Assembly: GCA_025454405.1 (NCBI GenBank)
Contig: JALOON010000001.1
Span: forward strand, 62,001-126,000
Origin: Oscillatoriaceae cyanobacterium Prado104
GTDB lineage: Bacteria; Cyanobacteriota; Cyanobacteriia; Cyanobacteriales; Microcoleaceae
Length of the DNA stretch: 64,000 bases
Direction: 5' to 3'
Shown: positions 60,751-64,000 of the stretch, piece after piece
Position numbering within the stretch: the first letter of the stretch is position 1
How the letters are laid out: every line of letters starts with the position of its first letter
Made by a program: the position numbers and the translations under genes
The notes under the pieces: generated by a model
What the model saw: only the letters and a program-made list of their open reading frames with translations
The model's database searches: none
Told to the model about the DNA's origin: nothing

Positions 60751-62751
60751 TTAGTTTCCTAGCATTTGCAATTTGTACAAGCTGGCATACAATCCTTCTT
60801 GCTGCAAGAGTTCTTCGTGACTGCCAGACTCTACTAATTGACCGCGTTTGAGAACTAAAATTCGATCGACATTTCTGATTGTCGAGAGTCTGTGGGCGAT
60901 AATTATGGCAGTTCTTTGGGCCATTAAGTTCTCTAGCGCTTTTTGAATTAAAGCTTCCGTGCCGACATCTAAGTTAGCAGTTGCTTCGTCGAGAACTAAA
61001 ATATTGGGATTGCGAATGGCAGCGCGGGCAAATGCTAGCAATTGCTTTTGTCCGCCAGAAAGATTCGTGCCGCGTTCCCGCAATTGAGTGTCGTAACCGT
61101 GGGGCAATTGTTCGATGAGTCGGGCGACGTTGGTGTTTTCTGCTGCTGCTTGAATTTGTTCGATCGAGTAGTTTTCTCCGAGGCTAATATTGCTTTTAAC
61201 GTCGCCGGCAAATAGGAAGCCGTCTTGGATAATTACGCCGATATGTTTGCGCAATTCTGCTTGCGGCAAATCGCGAATGTCAATTCGATCGACTAAAATT
61301 CGTCCTTGAGTGGGTTCGTACAAGCGGCAAAGCAGGCGGATTATCGAACTTTTTCCGGCACCTGTAGGACCGACTAAGGCTACTTTTTCGCCGGATTTGA
61401 TGGTGAAGTTGAGGTTTTCTAAAACATATTCGCCCGGTTTGTAGGCAAACCATACGTTGTCAAATTGGATTTCTCCTGAAGCTGTTCGATCGAATTTTAC
61501 TGTTTCTCTTGTTTCCTGCGAAGTTGCGGCGAATTCTGGATTTTTTGGCTGTCGGTTCGATCGAGCATTTGGAGAAGCGCGATCGAACTGGTATAAGCTG
61601 TAAGGAATTGCTTCTGGATGGCCGACGATTGGGGGCGGCTGATAATTTAGCCTGTTAGTTTTTTGCTGCTTGATGCTGGTTTCTGCTGGCTTGCTGCTAG
61701 TTGGATCTTTAATTTCGATCGGTTCGTTGAGAATATCGCTAATCCGTTCGATGGCGGTGAATCCTGCTTGAATTGCGGTGAATTTTTCCGCAAACTGCCT
61801 TAAAGGATCGAAGAGGCGCTGGGCAAATAAAATGAATGCAGAAAGAGTACCGAAATTCAGACTGCCTTGCAGAACTTTTTGACCGCCCAGCCACAAAACA
61901 ACCGCGATCGCAACTAAGGCAATCCATTCTAATGTGGCGGATACGGCGGAGTCGTAAAAGATAGTTTTATCGATAGCTTTGATGTAGCGGTTGTTGGTAA
62001 CGCGGAACAGTTCTGAGTTGAATCTTTCGCGCCGAAAAAGTTGCACGACGCCGATGCCGATCAAATTTTCTTGCAGTTGGGCGTTGAGGTCGGAAAGTTC
62101 TTCTCTCGCGTCGTAATTGGCGGTACGGTATTGGTACTGAAAATAAATTATTAGTGCGGTAATCGGCACCATCATCAACACCAAAATTAAAGCAAGTTGC
62201 CACTGCATGACAAACATGAAAACGGCAATTACAATAATAGAAAATAAATCGCTGACAATCCCGATCGCCCCTGAAGAAAACACTTCTCCTAATGCTTCGA
62301 CATCGCTGGTAAGGCGAGTGATTAATTTGCCTACGGGAGTGCGATCGAAAAATCGAACTGCCAGGGAAGTAACGTGAGCGAACAAATCGTTTCTAATATC
62401 AGTAGTAATGATTTGCCCGACTTTCGTGACTAAATATCCTTGAAACGATTGCAATGCCAGCCGAAATATTATAGTCAGCATCAGCAAAATTGCCAGCACA
62501 TTTAATCCGGTAGATAGAGGCATTCCCCGCAGAAATTCGTAAGTAGGTTCCGCGCGAATTAAAGAGATTGCCTGCCCGATCAAGACAGGTTGAATTGCCC
62601 CCGATACTGACAGCGGAATTAACAGGGCGATCGAAATAATTAGCAAGCGCCTGCAGCGCCCTGCATAGGCTGCCAACCTCAAGAACAAGCGCCAGTCTGT
62701 TTCGCGGCGGGGTTGGTGTTTGGTATCTGCGACTGGTGAGGAAATAGTCAT
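60751..62751 (-). CDS. ABC exporter with fused permease and ATPase
   Basis: The 666-residue protein is a half-transporter of the MsbA/ABCB type: six transmembrane helices in the first about 330 residues (ABC_membrane), a linker rich in polar residues (about 350-430) and an ATPase domain with Walker A GPTGAGKSS, the signature LSGGQKQL and Walker B ILVLDEATANLD, followed by the His switch IIAHRLSTIRN. It would form a homodimer or heterodimer and export lipids, peptides or drugs. The substrate is not evident. A strong inverted repeat flanks it on each side. Confidence 0.96.
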   Translation of the reverse strand: MTISSPVADTKHQPRRETDWRLFLRLAAYAGRCRRLLIISIALLIPLSVSGAIQPVLIGQAISLIRAEPTYEFLRGMPLSTGLNVLAILLMLTIIFRLALQSFQGYLVTKVGQIITTDIRNDLFAHVTSLAVRFFDRTPVGKLITRLTSDVEALGEVFSSGAIGIVSDLFSIIVIAVFMFVMQWQLALILVLMMVPITALIIYFQYQYRTANYDAREELSDLNAQLQENLIGIGVVQLFRRERFNSELFRVTNNRYIKAIDKTIFYDSAVSATLEWIALVAIAVVLWLGGQKVLQGSLNFGTLSAFILFAQRLFDPLRQFAEKFTAIQAGFTAIERISDILNEPIEIKDPTSSKPAETSIKQQKTNRLNYQPPPIVGHPEAIPYSLYQFDRASPNARSNRQPKNPEFAATSQETRETVKFDRTASGEIQFDNVWFAYKPGEYVLENLNFTIKSGEKVALVGPTGAGKSSIIRLLCRLYEPTQGRILVDRIDIRDLPQAELRKHIGVIIQDGFLFAGDVKSNISLGENYSIEQIQAAAENTNVARLIEQLPHGYDTQLRERGTNLSGGQKQLLAFARAAIRNPNILVLDEATANLDVGTEALIQKALENLMAQRTAIIIAHRLSTIRNVDRILVLKRGQLVESGSHEELLQQEGLYASLYKLQMLGN

Positions 62752-62840
62752 CCGATTTGGGATTTTAGGCTTAAGATTTTAGATGCTACTAAAATATAGC
62801 GTTTAATTCGATCGATTACCATAACAAAAACCGTTCGTTC

Positions 62841-62890
62841 GTAGTGCGGACTTCAGTCTACAATATGCTGCGGACTGAAGTCTGCACTAC
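62841..62890. repeat. Inverted repeat, GTAGTG-GGACT family
   Basis: The arms GTAGTGCGGACTTCAGTCTAC and a complement with a few mismatches enclose about 5 bases. It lies between the right-hand ATPase gene stop and the ABC exporter start. Confidence 0.85.
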
Positions 62891-62939
62891 AAACGTTATT
62901 TATTGAGGTCGATAGATCGAAAACAATATTAGCAGAAAC

Positions 62940-64000
62940 TCACGCCCGAATCACAGTAATAGTACGTTGATTTTGGGTCACTACAACCTCGGTTAACAAC
63001 CGTTCTTCAATGGGCAGGGCATTCGAGCGCCGATCGAACACAAATAACCAACCAAAATCTACCCCCAATCGCGCTAAATAGGATTCTAATTGTTCGATGC
63101 CATCTGCTTGAGGGTCGCGTTTTTTTTCGCGCCATACTTTTAATTCTATTCCCAAAATAACCGAGCGATACCTCAAGCATAAATCCATGCGATCGCTCCC
63201 GATCGCGTATTCTCTTTCCAGAGTTCCGCCGCCATTAACCACGCGGTGTAAAAAAGCCATTAATACCAGATGGGGCGCGATTTCATGGTAGCCCGTCGTA
63301 CCCAATAACGGTTCTCCATGCTGCCGCCAAAACTTAATAAAAGCTGCCAGCAAAGCATCTATATTTAACTCACCAGTCGCAGTTAACCAAGTCGGCGATA
63401 TTGTAGGTAAAGAAGCCATTGGTGTCACTGTTAATACCCTCGGTAATACCTCACGATAAATCGGATTGGCAATAGTTAATCCCCCAAGGGGGTGCATTTT
63501 ACACAAACCCAAATCGATCAAAAATTGAATATCATCATTGGGAATATCTCCCAATTCCAAACCTGCTAACATCGGTTCGATGATATTTTTTATTCGTGGT
63601 TCCCGCAAGCGTTCTGCTAAACTATCGAGATGGGTATCTTGACGGGCGATTAGGATTTCCTTAGCTTGCAAAATATGTGCTTCGGTCATCGGAACCGTTC
63701 GATCCTTCACCATTTTTTCGACAACTTCTTTAGCCAAAGCATTGACCAACCAAGGTTGTCCTTGAGTTAAATCGAAGGCTGTTGCTGTCGCTTGGGAAGT
63801 AAAAATTTGTCCCGTTTCTTGAGTGTGTTGCTGGTATAACTCTGCTACTTCTTCTTGATTAAAGTTTCTGAGAGTAATGGAAGTGACTTTGATATTAAAA
63901 GGACTCGCTGTATTTAATCTATCGCTACCGCCGGCTGCTACTTTGTAATCCCGCACGTCTCGCAAACCGATTAAAGCTAAAGATGAGGGAAAGTTTTCCG
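62940..64000 (-). CDS. ATPase with C-terminal PD-(D/E)XK-type domain (partial, runs off right edge)
   Basis: The frame is open to the window edge, reading FPSSLALIGLRDVRDYKVAA upstream of any start, so the N-terminal P-loop part lies outside the window. The visible 353 residues hold the later part of an AAA-like/STAND-type ATPase (about 1-200) and a C-terminal domain. In that domain SDRMDLCLRYRSVILGIELK gives the D-x-ELK pattern of PD-(D/E)XK nucleases. Proteins of this type are common in cyanobacteria and are suspected of roles in DNA processing or defence, without proof. The catalytic residues seem intact. Confidence 0.8.
   Translation of the reverse strand, partial: ENFPSSLALIGLRDVRDYKVAAGGSDRLNTASPFNIKVTSITLRNFNQEEVAELYQQHTQETGQIFTSQATATAFDLTQGQPWLVNALAKEVVEKMVKDRTVPMTEAHILQAKEILIARQDTHLDSLAERLREPRIKNIIEPMLAGLELGDIPNDDIQFLIDLGLCKMHPLGGLTIANPIYREVLPRVLTVTPMASLPTISPTWLTATGELNIDALLAAFIKFWRQHGEPLLGTTGYHEIAPHLVLMAFLHRVVNGGGTLEREYAIGSDRMDLCLRYRSVILGIELKVWREKKRDPQADGIEQLESYLARLGVDFGWLFVFDRRSNALPIEERLLTEVVVTQNQRTITVIRA

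Overview
The window looks like the chromosome of a filamentous, non-heterocystous cyanobacterium of the Oscillatoria/Microcoleus/Phormidium type. The supporting signs are the very frequent HIP1-type octamer GCGATCGC and its variants, cyanobacterial protein families (DUF1517, DUF1400, a PAP/fibrillin-like protein, a PCP_red domain protein, ThiE with the cyanobacterial N-terminal domain, a KH protein next to rpsP, several Uma2/VapC-type accessory genes) and many short heptanucleotide tandem arrays. The genus is an inference. I saw no rRNA, tRNA, CRISPR array, prophage or intact insertion sequence.

Layout. 1-2.5 kb: a stress module on the minus strand (Zn alcohol dehydrogenase, small acidic protein, manganese catalase cut by the left edge). 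3-5 kb: a polytopic glycosyltransferase-like protein. 5-11.5 kb: housekeeping and small genes (prfC, DUF4870, Uma2, a PrxQ-like peroxiredoxin, tpiA, a PCP_red protein, an ABC-2 permease, a ChuX/HutX-like protein). 11.6-15.1 kb: an AT-rich minus-strand group with a LOG-like nucleotide hydrolase, a GTP cyclohydrolase II-like enzyme, type 2 OMP decarboxylase and a short-chain dehydrogenase, with an FAD monooxygenase further upstream. I consider this the best candidate for an uncharacterised pathway. 17-23 kb: an MscS channel, PhoH, an overlapping rpsP-KH pair, a TnpB remnant and a secreted hypothetical. 23.6-36.4 kb: a large PAS histidine kinase, an O-antigen-ligase-like protein, DUF1400, FtsH, TspO, an M48 protease, a second histidine kinase and a fibrillin-like protein. 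36.4-39.4 kb: a VapC toxin with a composite antitoxin, and the NFACT/Rqc2 protein carrying a coding repeat insertion. 39.4-43.1 kb: small accessory genes (ABM, VOC, GNAT, DUF4926, VanZ). 43.4-50 kb: a peptidoglycan-binding protein, a divergent CHASE3 kinase/OmpR regulator pair, a thioredoxin-fold protein and a P2-type ATPase. 49.8-50.5 kb: a gene-free stretch with a promoter, a structured core and a terminator that looks like a small RNA gene. 50.8-57 kb: a beta-helix/SPOR protein, thiE-thiS, DUF1517 and a cNMP-binding protein. 57-64 kb: a truncated glycosyltransferase, a ClC-CBS-Usp protein with a changed gating residue, an ABC exporter and an ATPase/PD-(D/E)XK protein cut by the right edge.

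Repeats are the other dominant theme. Unrelated sequences (TTTTGAG, CTTCCNN, GATTTGA, TGATTCC, CAACTGT, ATTTTAG, TAATGAC and others) all form tandem arrays with a period of 7. These arrays often end directly at start codons and in one case lie inside a gene. Several families of inverted-repeat elements (GTAGTGCGGACTTCAGTCC type, AGAAACCGGGTTT type, CTATGAG-CAGGG type) fill the spacers. Two-component signalling (three kinases, one regulator), oxidative-stress enzymes and membrane transport make up most of the recognisable functions.
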